Assembly: GCA_029262115.1 (NCBI GenBank)
Contig: JAJCZZ010000004.1
Span: 1-64,000, forward strand
Reading direction: 5' to 3'
Origin: Gemmatimonadota bacterium
Lineage (GTDB): Bacteria; Gemmatimonadota; Gemmatimonadetes; Longimicrobiales; Gaopeijiaceae
DNA length: 64,000 nt
The notes under the pieces are model-generated. The model saw nothing but the letters and a program-made list of their open reading frames with translations. It did no database searches and was not told where the DNA came from. The position numbers and the translations under genes were made by a program. Of the stretch, positions 51,204 through 59,948 are shown piece by piece (within the stretch, counting starts at the first letter, position 1; the number at the start of each line of letters is the position of its first letter).

Positions 51204-52226
51204 TCAGCCGTTCGGTACGCCTCGACGCCAGTCCAGACCCATGCGCTCGCGCACCTCCCGCAGGGTTTCCTCGGCGATGGCACGAGCACGGTTCGCCCCG
51301 TCATCCAGGATCTCCCGGACCAGGGTGGGCTTCGCCTTCAGCTCGGCAGCGCGTGCTCGGAACGGTGCAAAGCGCTTCGAGATGTTTTCGGACAGGATGC
51401 GCTTGCAGTCCACACACCCGCGCGTCGCGGCACGGCACTGGGTCGCTACGTCCTCCACCAGGGCGGCATCACCGAAGTGCCCGTGGAGGGCGAACACGTT
51501 GCAGACCTCGGGGCGACCCGGGTCGTCACGCCGGACGCGCTGCGGATCGGTGACTGCCGTACGCACCCGCTCCCAGATCTCGTCGGGCTCGGACAGGATC
51601 GGCACCGTGTTGCCGAGCGACTTGCTCATCTTCGCGTCGCCGTCCAGTCCCAGAATCCGCCCGGCCCGACCGATCAGCGGCTCGGGCTCCGGAAAGGTAT
51701 CGCCGTAGGCTGCGTTGAACTTCCGGGCGATGTCGCGCGTGAGCTCGATGTGCTGCTTCTGGTCTTCTCCCACCGGAACCGCGTCCGACTTGTAGACCAG
51801 GATGTCGGCGGCCTGGAGGATCGGGTAGTTGAGAATCCCGGCAGGGACAGATTCGAAACGTTGCGACTTGTCTTTGAACTGCGTCATGCGCTCGAGGTCG
51901 CCCACCGGCGTGACCGCATTGAACAGCCATGCGAGCTCGGTATGCTGATGCACGTCCGACTGCACGAAGATGATGGCGCGCTCGGGGTCCAGCCCCACCG
52001 CGACGTAGCTCACGGCAAGGTCGAAGACGTGCCCGGGGAGCTCTGCCGGATCGCCACCTGCGGTAATCGCGTGGTCGTCTACGATGCACCAGATGCAGTC
52101 GAAGTCGTCTTGCATGTCCACCCAGCGCGAGAGCGCGCCCAGGTAGTTGCCGAGATGCGCTTCGCCGGAAGGCTGCATCCCACTGAATACACGCTTTTTC
52201 CTGCTGCTGCCTGCGCCGTCGTTCAT
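51204..52226 (-). CDS. trpS: Tryptophanyl-tRNA synthetase
   Basis: 340 residues, usual for bacterial TrpRS. The class I motifs are present: SGMQPSGEAHLGNYLGAL (HIGH-type) and DAKMSKSLGNTVP (KMSKS). CIWCIVDDHAIT lies in the Rossmann fold and VPVGEDQKQHIELTRDIA is the tryptophan-binding region. It charges tRNA-Trp in the cytosol. Stands divergent from the inositol-phosphatase-like gene with 74 bp between starts. Confidence 0.97.
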   Translation of the reverse strand: MNDGAGSSRKKRVFSGMQPSGEAHLGNYLGALSRWVDMQDDFDCIWCIVDDHAITAGGDPAELPGHVFDLAVSYVAVGLDPERAIIFVQSDVHQHTELAWLFNAVTPVGDLERMTQFKDKSQRFESVPAGILNYPILQAADILVYKSDAVPVGEDQKQHIELTRDIARKFNAAYGDTFPEPEPLIGRAGRILGLDGDAKMSKSLGNTVPILSEPDEIWERVRTAVTDPQRVRRDDPGRPEVCNVFALHGHFGDAALVEDVATQCRAATRGCVDCKRILSENISKRFAPFRARAAELKAKPTLVREILDDGANRARAIAEETLREVRERMGLDWRRGVPNG

Positions 52227-52300
52227 CGTCGGGTCGGGTTGGTGGAGTCAAGGCGGTAACTTACCCCCCCGCGCCGCCATCCCACACCCACCGGCCATGA

Positions 52301-53125
52301 ATGAATGATCTGACCCGCACGGCTCTCCGCGCCGCGGAGGCCGCCGTCGCCGTCCACCACCGGGACCACGGCCGCGTCGTTCTGGAGGCCGCCTCCGAGA
52401 AGGCCCGGTCCGACTACGTGTCCCGAACGGATCGGGACGCCCAGGCCGCCGCCCTTGCGGTCATCCGTCGCGACTTCCCGAACCACGCCGTCCTCGCGGA
52501 AGAGGACGACGCGTCCGTCCGGGGCCGGATCGAGGCCGCCGGAGACGCACCTCTCTGGGTGGTGGATCCCCTGGACGGGACGGCGAATTTCCTCCACGGG
52601 CATCCCCAGTACTGTGCCTCGGTCGCGGTCGTGACGTCCGGTATCCCACAAGCGGGGGCCGTCGTGCATGGGGCCACCGGAGAGCGGTGGTGGGCCGGAC
52701 GGGGTGAGGGTGCCTTCAAGGGCGGTCGGAGGATTACCGTATCGCCGGCGCGTGCCCTGGACCACGCCCTCGTCGGCACGGGCTTCCCGTTCAAGGCCCT
52801 CGATCGACTTCCAGAGTACCTGGCACAGTTCGACCGGGTGCTGCGGAACTGCTCCGGCATCCGGCGCGCGGGCTCCGCCGCTCTGGACCTGGCTTTTCTG
52901 GCCGAAGGCGCGCTGGACGCGTTCTGGGAGCTGCTGCTGATGCCATGGGACTTCGCCGCCGGCTGGCTACTCGTGGAAGAGGCGGGCGGACGAATGTCCC
53001 GACTGGACGGACACTCGATGAGCCTGGATCCGGGACCGGTTGCGGGCGCCTCGTCCACCGAGCTACTGGATGCGCTCCTCGGGGAGGTGGCGGGCCCACG
53101 GACGACGAACGATCACGTCGTCTGA
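52301..53125 (+). CDS. Inositol monophosphatase family protein
   Basis: 274 residues. The Mg-binding motifs EED (LAEEDDAS) and WVVDPLDGTANFLHG, then the GSAALDLAFLAEGALDAFWE signature with the WD motif near MPWDFAAGWLLVEEAGG, define the IMPase/SuhB/HisN fold. Hydrolyses sugar or inositol phosphates; histidinol-phosphatase (HisN) or SuhB roles are both possible. It is alone in its direction before the DUF892 gene. Confidence 0.88.
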   Translation: MNDLTRTALRAAEAAVAVHHRDHGRVVLEAASEKARSDYVSRTDRDAQAAALAVIRRDFPNHAVLAEEDDASVRGRIEAAGDAPLWVVDPLDGTANFLHGHPQYCASVAVVTSGIPQAGAVVHGATGERWWAGRGEGAFKGGRRITVSPARALDHALVGTGFPFKALDRLPEYLAQFDRVLRNCSGIRRAGSAALDLAFLAEGALDAFWELLLMPWDFAAGWLLVEEAGGRMSRLDGHSMSLDPGPVAGASSTELLDALLGEVAGPRTTNDHVV

Positions 53126-53273
53126 CGGCGCCCTGACGCGCATCGAATCAGCGGACTTCGGCGACGGCCACGCTCATGATGTCGCGGCATGAGGGTTGCA
53201 TTGGAAAAGGGCAAGAGGGATGGGCGCGCCAGCGCCGTCCCCACTTACGGAATTATCCAACTAAGGAGCCACA

Positions 53274-53771
53274 ATGAAACTCGACTCCCTCGAGAAGCTC
53301 TATGTGCACGAACTCAAGGACCTGTGGAGCGCCAACAAGCAGGTGATGGACGTTCTTCCTCAGCTCAACAACGCGGTTGCGGACAGCGACCTCGATAACC
53401 GACTCAACGGGCTCCGGGAGCAGACGCGCTCCCAGATCGAGCGGATCGAGACGGTCTTCGAAGGGTTGGAGTACGGCCCGCAGGGTCACAAGTGCAAGGG
53501 AATGGAGGGGCTGGTGACCGAGGCCAAGGATATCCTGAATGACTGCGACGATCCCGACGTCTGCAACGCCGCGGTGGTCAGCGCCGTTCAGCGGATTCTG
53601 CACTACTTCATGGCGGGCTACGGCGTGACCCGCGCCCTGGCCGAGAAGATGGGCCGGTACGACGACGCCGACATGATGCAGGAGTCGCTCAGCATGGTAT
53701 CGTCTGAGGACACCATGCTCAGCCGTCTGGCCGAGCGGAAGCTGAACTTCCGGGCGCTGGTCGCGAACTGA
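53274..53771 (+). CDS. DUF892 (YciE/YciF) ferritin-like protein
   Basis: 165 residues. MKLDSLEKLYVHELKDLWSANKQVMDVLPQLNNAV begins the four-helix bundle, with E/H-rich positions (RSQIERIETVFEGL, CKGMEGLVTEAKDIL, HYFMAGYGVTRALAEKMG) as in YciE/YciF, stress-induced proteins of the ferritin-like superfamily. AAGGAG lies upstream of the ATG with ideal spacing. Role in stress or storage is inferred from family habits; iron binding is not certain. The shared terminator ends it and hsp20. Confidence 0.88.
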   Translation: MKLDSLEKLYVHELKDLWSANKQVMDVLPQLNNAVADSDLDNRLNGLREQTRSQIERIETVFEGLEYGPQGHKCKGMEGLVTEAKDILNDCDDPDVCNAAVVSAVQRILHYFMAGYGVTRALAEKMGRYDDADMMQESLSMVSSEDTMLSRLAERKLNFRALVAN

Positions 53772-53794
53772 CCGAAGCCGAAGGAAGAGGTACG

Positions 53795-53838
53795 AAAAAC
53801 GCCCGCCCGGAGCCATGCGGCTCCGGGCGGGCGTTTTT
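53795..53838. terminator. Bidirectional rho-independent terminator
   Basis: Perfect 20-bp stem (AAAAACGCCCGCCCGGAGCC with its complement) around an ATGC loop, with A/T tracts on both flanks. It sits between convergent DUF892 and hsp20 and can stop transcription from both sides. Confidence 0.9.
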
Positions 53839-53852
53839 CCTGCGAGCGGGCG

Positions 53853-54341
53853 TCAGCCTTCCAAGCGCGCCTCGCCCTCCGAACGATCCTCGATGGAGAT
53901 CTTCCGGCCCTTGGCCTCCGCAGCCTTCGGCAGGTTGATCTCCAGCACCCCGTTCTCGAACGTGGCACGGATGCCGTCCGCCTGAACGGTGCGCGGGAGC
54001 GTGAAGCCGCGCTGGAACGAGCCGTACCGGCGCTCCCAGACGTGGTACCGGCGCTCCTCGTCACCCTCGGTACGCTCCTCCTGCTTCGATCCGGAGATGC
54101 TCAGCACGTTGTTCTCGAGGTCGATGGAGACGTCTTCCCGCGAAATACCGGGCAGCTCCGCCGTGAGCCTCAACCCGTCCGCCGTCTCCTCGACGTTGAC
54201 CGGGGGAAACCAGCTCCCCGTTCGGTCGCCGCCGGAAACCCCACCCTCGTCGAACATGCGCGCCAGCCGGTTCGAGACTTCCTCGAGGTCGCGGAGCGGA
54301 GAGAACGAGGGGTTCCGAACGGAATAGCGAGTGATGGACAT
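53853..54341 (-). CDS. Small heat-shock protein Hsp20/alpha-crystallin
   Basis: 162 residues. The alpha-crystallin domain is clear: WFPPVNVEETADGLRLTAELPGISREDVSIDLENNVLSISG, then RRYHVWERRYGSFQRGFTLPRTV and the strand/C-terminal IEINLPK-type motif (VLEINLPKAAEAK). It holds unfolding proteins without ATP. The ATG at 54341 has AGGAGG six bases upstream. Upstream gap holds an inverted repeat that could be a heat-shock or other control site. Confidence 0.94.
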   Translation of the reverse strand: MSITRYSVRNPSFSPLRDLEEVSNRLARMFDEGGVSGGDRTGSWFPPVNVEETADGLRLTAELPGISREDVSIDLENNVLSISGSKQEERTEGDEERRYHVWERRYGSFQRGFTLPRTVQADGIRATFENGVLEINLPKAAEAKGRKISIEDRSEGEARLEG

Positions 54342-54642
54342 GGTGGTCCTCCTATGTGGTTCGTCCCGCTCGACGCCCTGTCCCCGGGCGCCGAGCACGA
54401 TGTGGTTTGCGCCGTTCAAGCGTAGCAACCTGCATGCCACTCCGTACCGCCCGTAGTCCTGTCAAAATGTTTGACAACAACGATTTATGCCTCTCGACAA
54501 CCTGTCGTTCAGGCAGTCTGCGCGGGCGGCTCGGTCACTCTGACAGACGCTGGCCTGGCGCTTGCATTCGGAGGTGCGGAACGTTCCCCCGTGCGAAGGG
54601 TGCCCGTCGGGTGCCAAACCGACCCCGAAGGAGCGGTACGAC
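54342..54642. promoter_or_regulatory. Divergent control region between hsp20 and asd
   Basis: 301 bp with no gene. Contains the inverted repeat TGTCAAA-ATG-TTTGACA (54460-54476), whose reverse strand also carries TTGACA as a -35-like element for hsp20, and a shorter CGACA-ACC-TGTCG farther right. The asd leader ends with AAGGAG before a TTG start at 54643. CIRCE or HAIR consensus was not seen. Confidence 0.45.
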
Positions 54643-55686
54643 TTGAGTCAGCGCATTCCCGTTGGTGTCCTGGGTGCTACCGGACGCGTCGGAGAGACCC
54701 TCCTCCACCGCGTCGCGAACCATCCGTGGTTCGAACTCACGGAGGTGGGGGCATCTGAACAATCGGCAGGCAAACGCGTCGGCGACCTGCTGGACACGAA
54801 CAGCCTCCCCACTGAGGTCGCCGATTTGACCCTGCGCCGGCTCGACGAGAGCTGGGAGTCGCCGCTTCTGCTCTCCGCGCTCCCCTCCGGCGTGGCCCGG
54901 GACGTGGAGGCCGACCTGGCCGGGCGCGGGCATCTGATTGTGAGCAACGCGTCCGCGTATCGGGCGGACCCGGGCGTCCCGCTCATCATTCCCGAGGTGA
55001 ATCCGGACCACCTCGCGCTTCTGGAGGGGCAACGCGAACGGTGGTCAGGAGGGATCGTCACGAACCCGAACTGCGTCGTCGCGGGCGTAGCGCTCGCGCT
55101 CGCGCCGCTCCACCGATCGTTCGGGCTGACCCGAGTAGCGGTCACGACGTATCAGGCCATCTCCGGGGCGGGGCGCCCGGGTCCCGCAGCGTTCGACCTG
55201 GTGGACAACGTCCTTCCGTTCATTGCCGGTGAGGAGCCCAAGATCGCCGCGGAGCCAAGAAAAATCCTCGGCGGCGTGACGGGATCGAGCGCCACGCCGG
55301 CCGCCTTCCCGGTGGACGCCACCGCGGTCCGCGTCGCCGTCCTCGATGGGCACCTGACGGCCGTGTCGATCGAGTGCGAGGATCGCCCATCCGTGGAGGC
55401 CGTCACCCACGCGTTCCGGTCGTTCCGCGGGGAGGTTGCGGAGTTGAACCTCCCGACATCTCCCAGCGAACCCATCGTGGTGCTGGAGCAGGACGATCGC
55501 CCGCAGCCCCGTCTGGATCGCGATCGGGGAGATGGGATGACGGTCTCCGTCGGACGAATCCGCGAAGGGGAGGCCTTCCATATCTCCTTCCTCGCGCTGT
55601 CCCACAACCTCGTGCGTGGCGCGGCCGGCGCGGCGCTCCTGAACGCGGAGCTTTGCCGCGCGCGGGGTCTCGTGGGGGACGCATGA
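54643..55686 (+). CDS. asd: Aspartate-semialdehyde dehydrogenase
   Basis: Reduces aspartyl phosphate to aspartate semialdehyde with NADPH, the branch point for lysine, threonine and methionine. 347 residues from a TTG at 54643 preceded by AAGGAG. VGVLGATGRVGETLLHRV is the dinucleotide motif; TNPNCVVAGVALAL holds the catalytic Cys, and TTYQAISGAGRPG follows. The sequence belongs to the archaeal/USG-1-like type rather than to the E. coli type. First of five genes; its stop overlaps the lysC start by ATGA. Confidence 0.96.
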   Translation: MSQRIPVGVLGATGRVGETLLHRVANHPWFELTEVGASEQSAGKRVGDLLDTNSLPTEVADLTLRRLDESWESPLLLSALPSGVARDVEADLAGRGHLIVSNASAYRADPGVPLIIPEVNPDHLALLEGQRERWSGGIVTNPNCVVAGVALALAPLHRSFGLTRVAVTTYQAISGAGRPGPAAFDLVDNVLPFIAGEEPKIAAEPRKILGGVTGSSATPAAFPVDATAVRVAVLDGHLTAVSIECEDRPSVEAVTHAFRSFRGEVAELNLPTSPSEPIVVLEQDDRPQPRLDRDRGDGMTVSVGRIREGEAFHISFLALSHNLVRGAAGAALLNAELCRARGLVGDA

Positions 55687-57104
55687 CGGTCCCTGGACCG
55701 ATCGTCTACAAGTTCGGCGGAACGTCCGTCGGCAGCGCCGACCGGATCCGGAACGTGGCGGAGATCGTGTGCCATCAGACCGAACCTCTGATCGTGGTCG
55801 TGTCGGCTATGGCGGGCGTGACGAACGAATTGGTGCGGATCTGCGACGGCGCCAATGACGGCGACCCGGGCGTCTCGGGAATTATCGACGACCTCGCCGC
55901 CAAGCACCTGGAGGCGGTCCGGGACCTCGACCTTCCGGAAGACCATGCGCGGGAGTTGACGCGGGTCGTGAACGTCCGCATCGCCACGCTACGGGCCATG
56001 GCGTCGGGGACGTACGACATCCCCGCCCCCTCGCGCGATGACGAGATCCTGACGACCGGTGAGGACCTGTCCGCGCCGCTGGTCGTCGCCGCGATCCGTG
56101 CCGCGGGTCGGGACGCCCGCTGGCTCGACGCCCGAAAGATCGTGCGGACCACGGACCGGCACGGGAGCGCCGCGCCTCATTTCGACCATACCGCGGAAGC
56201 GTGCACGGAGCTCCTCGCGCCGCTGTACGAGTCGGGTGCCGTTGCGGTGGTGCAGGGCTTCGTAGGGGCGTCGGCCGACGGACTCACCACTACGCTCGGC
56301 CGCGGCGGCGGCGACTATACTGCTGCCCTTCTCGCCGGCGCGTGTAAAGCTCGAATGCTCCACATTTGGACCGATGTCGCGGGCATTATGAGCGGGGACC
56401 CGCGGGTGGTCAGCGCACCCCGACTCCTCCAGGAGATCGGGTCGGAAGAGGTGGTCGAACTCGCGTACTTCGGCGCCAAGGTCATCCACCCGGGGGCCGC
56501 GGTCGAGGCCGTGATGCACAAGGTGCCGATGCGGATCCGCAGCACCTTCGAACCGAGTCGGCAAGGTACTCTGGTGCGGAACGACAAGACCGGCGCCAGC
56601 GAGATCGCGGCGGTCGCGTCCAAGTCCGGTGTGACGCTGGTGAAGGTACAGGCTCACCCCTGGTCGCTCCCGTACGGCTTCCTCGCCCGCGTCTTCGGGG
56701 TGCTCGGGCGCCACCAGACGCCGGTGGACCTCGTCTCGACCAGCCACTCGACGACCTCCTTCACGTTGAACGAGTCTGAGGATCTGGACGCGGTGGTCGC
56801 AGAACTCCAGGAGTTCTCGGAAGTCGAGGTGGTCCGGGACCTGGCCACCATCACCGTGGTCGGCCACGGACTCATGAGCGAGCCCGGCATGAACGCCCTG
56901 GTGTTCTGGGCGGTCGGCAAGACACCCGTCCACCTCGTCGCCCAGGCCTCCGAGGTCAGCGTCAGCTTCCTCGTGGACGAGGTGCACTGTGCGCCGGTTC
57001 TGCAACGGCTGCACGCCAGCGTGATCGAGCTTCGGGAATCCGCGAGAGACGGATCCGACTTCGACGTCGCGTCCCTTCCCCTACCCGCCCAGGCGGAGTT
57101 ATGA
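55683..57104 (+). CDS. lysC: Aspartate kinase
   Basis: Phosphorylates aspartate. 473 residues. VYKFGGTSVGSADRI near the start is the amino-acid kinase signature; GGGDYTAALLAGACKA and ELAYFGAKVIHPGA define the nucleotide-binding part; two ACT-type regulatory regions follow (about 320-460: VKVQAHPWSLPYGFLARVF, STTSFTLNE, TVVGHGLMSEPG). Lysine or threonine feedback is likely but not shown. Its ATG overlaps the asd stop and its stop overlaps the dapB start, so translation is coupled in the operon. Confidence 0.96.
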   Translation: MTVPGPIVYKFGGTSVGSADRIRNVAEIVCHQTEPLIVVVSAMAGVTNELVRICDGANDGDPGVSGIIDDLAAKHLEAVRDLDLPEDHARELTRVVNVRIATLRAMASGTYDIPAPSRDDEILTTGEDLSAPLVVAAIRAAGRDARWLDARKIVRTTDRHGSAAPHFDHTAEACTELLAPLYESGAVAVVQGFVGASADGLTTTLGRGGGDYTAALLAGACKARMLHIWTDVAGIMSGDPRVVSAPRLLQEIGSEEVVELAYFGAKVIHPGAAVEAVMHKVPMRIRSTFEPSRQGTLVRNDKTGASEIAAVASKSGVTLVKVQAHPWSLPYGFLARVFGVLGRHQTPVDLVSTSHSTTSFTLNESEDLDAVVAELQEFSEVEVVRDLATITVVGHGLMSEPGMNALVFWAVGKTPVHLVAQASEVSVSFLVDEVHCAPVLQRLHASVIELRESARDGSDFDVASLPLPAQAEL

Positions 57105-57871
57105 GGCTCGTTCTCTTCGGAGATGGGCGTATGGGACAGGCGGTCGCGGTACAGGCGAAAGAGCGGGATCACGAGGTCGTGTCGATGCTGGGAGGCCGGG
57201 AACTCTCGCAGATGGGCGTCGAGTCCCTCGCCCAGGCGATCTCCGACGCGCGCGTGGACGCCGTCATCGACTTCACGGTCGCGGACCAGGTGGGCCGCTC
57301 GGTCGCCTCATGCGCGACCGCCCACGTCCCCCTCGTGATCGGCACGACCGGATGGTCCGAGCGGGCCGACGAAGTTCTCGCGCCCGCTCGCGAACAGGGC
57401 AGCGCCGTCCTCCACGGACCGAACTTCAGCGTGGGCGTGCACGTCTTCCTGCGCGTGGTCCAGCGCGCGGGCACCCTCCTCGACGGCATCGACGACTACG
57501 ACGTGTACGTGAACGAGGCGCACCATCGCCATAAAATCGATCACCCGAGCGGGACAGCCCGCCGTCTTGCCGACGCGCTCGTCGAGGAGATCGGCAGGAA
57601 GAAGGAGTGGCGAGCGGGGCTTGAAGACGGTGTGGCCGTCGACCCGTCGACCCTCCAAGTCAGCAGCGTGCGCGCCGGCGAGATTCCGGGAACGCATACG
57701 GTCGTCGCCGAAGGAAGCCACGATTCGATCGAGCTCCGGCATACCGCCCGGGGCCGTGACGGCTTCGCGTTCGGGTCGGTCTGGGCGGCAGAATGGCTGC
57801 AAGGCCGATCGGGCATTCACACGTTCGAAGAGGCGCTCGACGAGTTCCTCGACCAGGACGAATCGAAATGA
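57101..57871 (+). CDS. dapB: 4-hydroxy-tetrahydrodipicolinate reductase
   Basis: 256 residues. RLVLFGDGRMGQAVAVQA is the dinucleotide site, TTGWSERADE follows, GPNFSVGVHVFLRV and EAHHRHKIDHPSGTARRLAD carry the catalytic His/Lys and are the DapB signature. It reduces hydroxytetrahydrodipicolinate with NAD(P)H. Four-base ATGA overlaps on both sides join it to lysC and dapA. The N-terminal Gly motif G-GRMG is normal for the family. Confidence 0.96.
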   Translation: MRLVLFGDGRMGQAVAVQAKERDHEVVSMLGGRELSQMGVESLAQAISDARVDAVIDFTVADQVGRSVASCATAHVPLVIGTTGWSERADEVLAPAREQGSAVLHGPNFSVGVHVFLRVVQRAGTLLDGIDDYDVYVNEAHHRHKIDHPSGTARRLADALVEEIGRKKEWRAGLEDGVAVDPSTLQVSSVRAGEIPGTHTVVAEGSHDSIELRHTARGRDGFAFGSVWAAEWLQGRSGIHTFEEALDEFLDQDESK

Positions 57872-58770
57872 TGGACACGAGTAAGCTACGCGGTGTCGGC
57901 GTCGCGCTGATCACCCCGTTCCACGAAGACGGCTCTCTCGATATCGACGGCTTCGAAGCCCACGCGGCTCGGGTCGTCGACGGAGGCGTGCACTGCCTGG
58001 TGCCGTGCGGAACGACCGGGGAGAGCGCCACGATGACCGATGCGGAGCAGGTGGAGGTCATCCGCGCCGCCGTGCGGGTGGCGGACGGTCGGGTGCCGGT
58101 CATGGCGGGGGCCGGGGCCAACAACACCGCCGTGGCCGTACGTCGTGCCGAGGCCGCGCGAGAGGCGGGGGCCGACGCCGTCATGTCCGTCGGGCCCTAC
58201 TACAACAAGCCTCCCCAGGAAGGCCTCTACCAGCACTTCGCCGCGGTCGCCGAAGCTGCCGGCGTACCGGTGATCGCGTACAACGTGCCAGGCCGCACGG
58301 CATCGAACATCCTGCCCGACACGATCCTCCGTCTGGCGGAGATCGACAACATCGTCGGTGTGAAGGAAGCGTCGGGCGACCTCGCGCAGATCACGACGCT
58401 CCTGGTGAAGCGGCCCGACGGCTTCCTGGTGTTGGCCGGTGACGACGAGATGGCCCTTCCCGTCATCGCTCTGGGAGGTGACGGTGTCGTCTCCGTGGCC
58501 GGAAACGAGGTGCCGGACGGTATGGCGGCTCTCGTGACCGCGGCCCTGTCCGGCGACTTCGACACCGCCAGAGAGCACCACCATCGTCTCGTCGACCTCA
58601 TGCGCGTCAACTTCGTCGAGACCAATCCCGTTCCCGTGAAGACCGCCGTCGAGCTCCTCGGCCACGGGACCGCCCACTTCCGTCTTCCTCTTGTACCCAT
58701 GACCGGGCCGGGTCGTGAGCGCCTTCGACAGGTGCTCGTGCGCACGGGCCTACTTGGAGATTCCGAATGA
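57868..58770 (+). CDS. dapA: 4-hydroxy-tetrahydrodipicolinate synthase
   Basis: 300 residues. VALITPFHEDGSLDIDGFE opens the TIM barrel; PCGTTGESATM, IAYNVPGRTASN (catalytic Tyr and carboxylate Arg) and VGVKEASGD (Schiff-base Lys) fit canonical DapA. Condenses pyruvate with aspartate semialdehyde. The ATG overlaps the dapB stop; a second Met follows directly. In contrast to the lone DapA-like protein at 49080, this copy has all standard motif residues. Confidence 0.96.
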   Translation: MMDTSKLRGVGVALITPFHEDGSLDIDGFEAHAARVVDGGVHCLVPCGTTGESATMTDAEQVEVIRAAVRVADGRVPVMAGAGANNTAVAVRRAEAAREAGADAVMSVGPYYNKPPQEGLYQHFAAVAEAAGVPVIAYNVPGRTASNILPDTILRLAEIDNIVGVKEASGDLAQITTLLVKRPDGFLVLAGDDEMALPVIALGGDGVVSVAGNEVPDGMAALVTAALSGDFDTAREHHHRLVDLMRVNFVETNPVPVKTAVELLGHGTAHFRLPLVPMTGPGRERLRQVLVRTGLLGDSE

Positions 58771-59636
58771 GTATCGAGGCCCTCGAAGCCGACATCGATC
58801 GCCTCTCGTCTACCGACAACGCTGATCCGGATGAAGCTCGGGAGGCGGTGGCCCGCCTTTTGGACGCGCTGTCGCGCGGCCAGGCGCGCGCCGCAATCCA
58901 CGGCAGTGACGGCTGGCAAGCGGTTCCCTGGGTCAAGAAGGGGATCCTGATGGCGTTTCGCATCGGTCAGAACGCCGCGTTCACGCCGCACGCCTCCGAT
59001 CCAAACACCGCGTTCGGCGGCTCCACCTTCCGCTACTTCGATCGGGACACGCTTCCGCTTCGACCGACGGAAGGCGTGGCGGAAAACGTGCGAATCGTGC
59101 CCGGCGGGACGTCGATCCGTCACGGCGCCTTTCTCGGCCGAGGGGTCGTGCTGATGCCTCCCGCCTACGTGAACGTCGGAGCGTACGTCGACGAGGAGTC
59201 GATGATCGACTCGCACGCGCTGGTCGGCTCCTGCGCGCAGGTCGGCAAGCGCGTGCATCTCAGTGCCGGCGCGCAGTTGGGCGGCGTCCTGGAGCCGGTC
59301 GGTCTCAGGCCCGTCATCATTGAGGACGACTGCCTCATCGCGGGCAACGTCGGGGTGTTCGAAGGAACGCTCGTGGGGCGTCGAGCCGTCCTGGCGCCGG
59401 GCGTTCAGTTGACCCGCTCGACCGCGGTGTACGACCTGGTCAACGAAACCGTGCACCGGGCCTCGAAGGAGACGCCGCTCACGATCCCTGAAGGCGCGGT
59501 GGTCGTACCGGGGGCTCGGCCCGCCAGCGGGGACTTCGCCGCGGAACATGGGCTGAGCCTGTACGCTCCGGTCATCGTGAAGTACCGCGATGAGAAGACG
59601 AATGCGTCGACGGCGCTGGAGGACGCGCTGCGGTAG
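58767..59636 (+). CDS. dapD: Tetrahydrodipicolinate N-succinyltransferase
   Basis: 289 residues. Left-handed beta-helix hexapeptide repeats (VGKRVHLSAGAQLGGVLEPV, IIEDDCLIAGNVGVFEGTLVGRRAVLAPG) and the substrate motif YVNVGAYVDEESMIDSHALVGSCAQVGK match E. coli DapD closely. It succinylates tetrahydrodipicolinate, so the organism uses the succinylase route; dapC/dapE/dapF/lysA are not here. Last gene of asd-lysC-dapB-dapA-dapD. The ATG overlaps the dapA stop. Confidence 0.96.
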   Translation: MSIEALEADIDRLSSTDNADPDEAREAVARLLDALSRGQARAAIHGSDGWQAVPWVKKGILMAFRIGQNAAFTPHASDPNTAFGGSTFRYFDRDTLPLRPTEGVAENVRIVPGGTSIRHGAFLGRGVVLMPPAYVNVGAYVDEESMIDSHALVGSCAQVGKRVHLSAGAQLGGVLEPVGLRPVIIEDDCLIAGNVGVFEGTLVGRRAVLAPGVQLTRSTAVYDLVNETVHRASKETPLTIPEGAVVVPGARPASGDFAAEHGLSLYAPVIVKYRDEKTNASTALEDALR

Positions 59637-59647
59637 GAGGGCAGTGG

Positions 59648-59945
59648 GTGGCGGTCGCCGTTACCTCCCGGGCGCGGGCGCGTGCCCACGCCGTCGATCT
59701 ACCCGGTCGTACGTGGGTAACCCGGAGGGGCGTGCACGTCGATCGGATGGCCTCTGCGTGGCTCATCGTGCGCCGTATCGATCCGGAGGCGTCGTTCAAG
59801 TTCGTGCCCAGCCAAGGCTACCAGCCAGAGGCCGAAGAGCTGCGCTTCGACATGGGTCACGCAGTGTGCGCCACATGCCCATACTCGCTGCCTGCGGCGT
59901 GCCATGCGACCTTGCTACGTCAAGCGGGGGCCACGTGGGGGAGGC
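59648..59945 (+). pseudogene. Truncated ChrB-like (chromate resistance) fragment
   Basis: From the GTG at 59648 the frame reads RTWVTRRGVHVDRMASAWLIVRRIDPEASFKFVPSQGY and EAEELRFDMGH, a good match to the C-terminal ChrB/chromate resistance domain (WVTR--V-VDR--SAWLI-RF-DP-A-F-FV). Only about 60-95 of the 150 residues are left: ChrB-like sequence fades after HATLLRQAG, and the next gene begins at 59949, over its far end. The N-terminal ChrB domain is also missing. A functional small protein remains possible, but it would lack the end of the fold. Confidence 0.5.
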
Positions 59946-59948
59946 CGG

